Source: Microtetraspora malaysiensis (GTDB lineage: Bacteria; Actinomycetota; Actinomycetes; Streptosporangiales; Streptosporangiaceae). From it: a stretch of DNA of 64,000 nucleotides. The position numbers and the translations under genes are program-made. Shown piece after piece: positions 63,083 to 64,000 of the stretch. Location: contig NZ_BBYJ01000010.1 of the NCBI RefSeq assembly GCF_001528665.1, positions 62,001 through 126,000 of the forward strand, written 5' to 3'. How positions within the stretch are numbered: position 1 is the stretch's first letter; each line of letters starts with the position of its first letter. Under the pieces are notes generated by a model. That model was not told where the DNA came from and searched no databases. It was given only the letters and a program-made list of their open reading frames with translations.

Positions 63083-63133
63083 GTTCCGTATACGGAACAC
63101 AGAGTTTATGCCGTCGCGTTCCGCAAACGGAAC
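63083..63133. promoter_or_regulatory. twin 16-bp palindromes, XRE-cupin operators
   Basis: GTTCCGTATACGGAAC (63083-63098) is a perfect palindrome. GTTCCGCAAACGGAAC (63118-63133) is a near-perfect copy, 35 bp further on. They lie between benE and the divergent regulator gene. The second is just before the GATACT -10 box (63144-63149) of the regulator. Confidence 0.8.
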
Positions 63134-63155
63134 GGATGAGCCTGATACTGGGCAC

Positions 63156-63737
63156 ATGAGGGAAAACTCCGCCGCCTTCGCCGCCGAGGTCGGCCGCCGC
63201 GTCCGGCGGTTGCGCGCCGAACGCGGCCTTTCCCTGTCTGAGCTGGCCCTGCGGGCGGGCGTCGGCAAGGCCACGCTGTCCGGACTGGAGGCCGGCACCC
63301 GCAACCCGACCGTCGAGACCCTCTACGCGATCACCGCCCAGCTCGACGTGCCCCTCGCGGCCCTGCTCACCGACGCGCCGACCGACCCCGCGCGGGGAAC
63401 CGTCCCGCCGGAGGCGGTCCACGGGGACGCGGTCTCCGCGGCGCTCCTGGAGACCTTCGTGGACGGCCGCGTCACGACCGAGCTCTACCGGCTGCGGATC
63501 AGGCCGGGCCGGGTGCAGATCTCCCCCGCCCACCCGCTGGGCGCCGTGGAGTTCCTCACCGTCTTCACCGGGACCGCCAAGGTGGGCCCGCTCGACCGCC
63601 CGATCGTCATCCCGGCCGGCGGCCACGCGAGCTGGGTGTCCGACATGCCGCACATGTACGCCGCGGAGACCGGCGAGGACGTGCACGCCTCCCTCGTCAT
63701 CCGCCACACCTCCCCGACGCCGCCGGAGAGGCCCTGA
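63156..63737 (+). CDS. XRE-family regulator with cupin domain
   Basis: A 193-residue regulator. Residues about 8-65 form an XRE helix-turn-helix (VGRRVRRLRAERGLSLSELA, then AGVGKATLSGLEAGTRNPTV). Residues about 115-185 form a cupin-like barrel that presumably binds a small ligand (AVEFLTVFTGTAKVGPLDRP). The ATG at 63156 is six bases after GATACT, so the message is probably leaderless. It likely represses itself and the BenE transporter through the two palindromes. Two strong hairpins follow the stop codon. Confidence 0.9.
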   Translation: MRENSAAFAAEVGRRVRRLRAERGLSLSELALRAGVGKATLSGLEAGTRNPTVETLYAITAQLDVPLAALLTDAPTDPARGTVPPEAVHGDAVSAALLETFVDGRVTTELYRLRIRPGRVQISPAHPLGAVEFLTVFTGTAKVGPLDRPIVIPAGGHASWVSDMPHMYAAETGEDVHASLVIRHTSPTPPERP

Positions 63738-63754
63738 AGCCCCGCGACGAGAAA

Positions 63755-63796
63755 GGGGCGTCCGCCCCGGTCGGGTGAGACCGGGGCGGACGCCCC
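63755..63796. terminator. 18-bp stem terminator
   Basis: Arms 63755-63772 and 63779-63796 pair perfectly with a six-base loop, 18 bases after the regulator's stop. It could stop transcription from both sides. Confidence 0.85.
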
Positions 63797-63810
63797 TCAC
63801 GCTCTCGCGA

Positions 63811-63830
63811 GCTCTCCGTGGCCGGAGAGC
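63811..63830. terminator. second hairpin between convergent genes
   Basis: GCTCTCCG (63811-63818) pairs with CGGAGAGC (63823-63830) around TGGC. It is placed to terminate the minus-strand gene that ends at 63837. Confidence 0.65.
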
Positions 63831-63836
63831 CGGGAA

Positions 63837-64000
63837 TCAGAGGCCGTACTCCTTGGAGATGCGCTCGTGCCGCTCGATCTCGATCCCGACCTCACGGGCG
63901 AGGTCGAGCCAGGCGAGCGGGTGCACCCACTGCTCGGTCGCGTCGTCGAGCACCGCGTCCAGCTCGGCCGGGGCCACCGTCGGCGGCACCGCGATCCAGC
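63837..64000 (-). CDS. C-terminal end of an unidentified protein
   Basis: The last 53 codons of a minus-strand gene that enters from the right edge. The visible part contains AELDAVLDDATEQWVHPLAW, then LDLAREVGIEIERHERISKE and ends YGL. The codon pattern and terminators indicate a real gene. The fragment is helical and soluble; I cannot name it. Confidence 0.6.
   Translation of the reverse strand, partial: WIAVPPTVAPAELDAVLDDATEQWVHPLAWLDLAREVGIEIERHERISKEYGL

Overview
The window is high-GC actinobacterial chromosome. The base composition, the GTG and TTG starts, the many apparent leaderless promoters (a TANNNT box 6-7 nt before the start codon) and the conserved order rsmE/dnaJ/hrcA, hemW/lepA/rpsT and holA/comEC/comEA all fit. 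A filamentous actinomycete, perhaps of the Streptosporangiales, is my inference; no 16S rRNA is present to confirm it. I saw no tRNA, rRNA, CRISPR array, insertion sequence or prophage.

Layout. 1-4850: small accessory and regulatory genes. These are a PadR regulator with a membrane partner, an NAD-dependent epimerase, a YrdB/TetR divergent pair with nested operators, and an AbiE-type (type IV) toxin-antitoxin pair. 5030-6950: leuA behind what looks like a leucine attenuator with a leaderless leader peptide. 7000-16500: DUF2630, a tandem GNAT protein, two tandem receptor-like Ser/Thr kinases, a DUF4132 protein and a small membrane protein. 16668-26700: the conserved block era, cytidine-deaminase-like, CBS-domain protein, ybeY, phoH, HIT, rsmE, dnaJ, hrcA (minus strand, CIRCE in front of hrcA). 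It is interrupted by an ECF sigma/anti-sigma pair on the plus strand and by a 455-bp non-coding gap. 26800-34416: membrane proteins, DUF3097, hemW, lepA, a GH18-like protein and rpsT. 34792-41519: four coupled genes for two FtsX-type permeases and two ABC ATPases, lying between rpsT and holA. 41530-47159: holA, comEC, comEA, degV. 47243-51320: an imidazolonepropionase-like amidohydrolase, a 600-bp AT-richer gap, hflX, and a DUF4097 lipoprotein. 51509-57978: malate synthase followed by glcD, glcE, glcF and an IclR regulator. 58000-64000: DUF2277, a hypothetical, a second ECF sigma with a CU044_5270-type partner, an HNH lipoprotein, BenE, and an XRE-cupin regulator with twin operators.

The most unusual locus is 8420-12924. 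Two adjacent membrane kinases each carry a C-terminal, presumably extracellular, glycoside hydrolase family 6 (cellulase) fold. Residues that act as catalytic acid and base in active GH6 enzymes are replaced (Asp to Asn in EPNSL; Asp to Asn or Ser near the C-terminus). The arrangement suggests that a dead cellulase has been reused as a beta-glucan or cell-wall sensor for a kinase. The two kinase domains are almost identical in DNA over long blocks while the sensor halves have diverged.

The glyoxylate segment forms a coherent pathway: GlcDEF would oxidise glycolate to glyoxylate and AceB would condense it with acetyl-CoA to malate. Three 15-bp direct repeats with TGGAAA-like cores lie directly before aceB and are candidate sites for the IclR protein encoded at the end of the cluster. 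Functions are assigned from motifs read by eye; no database search was possible.
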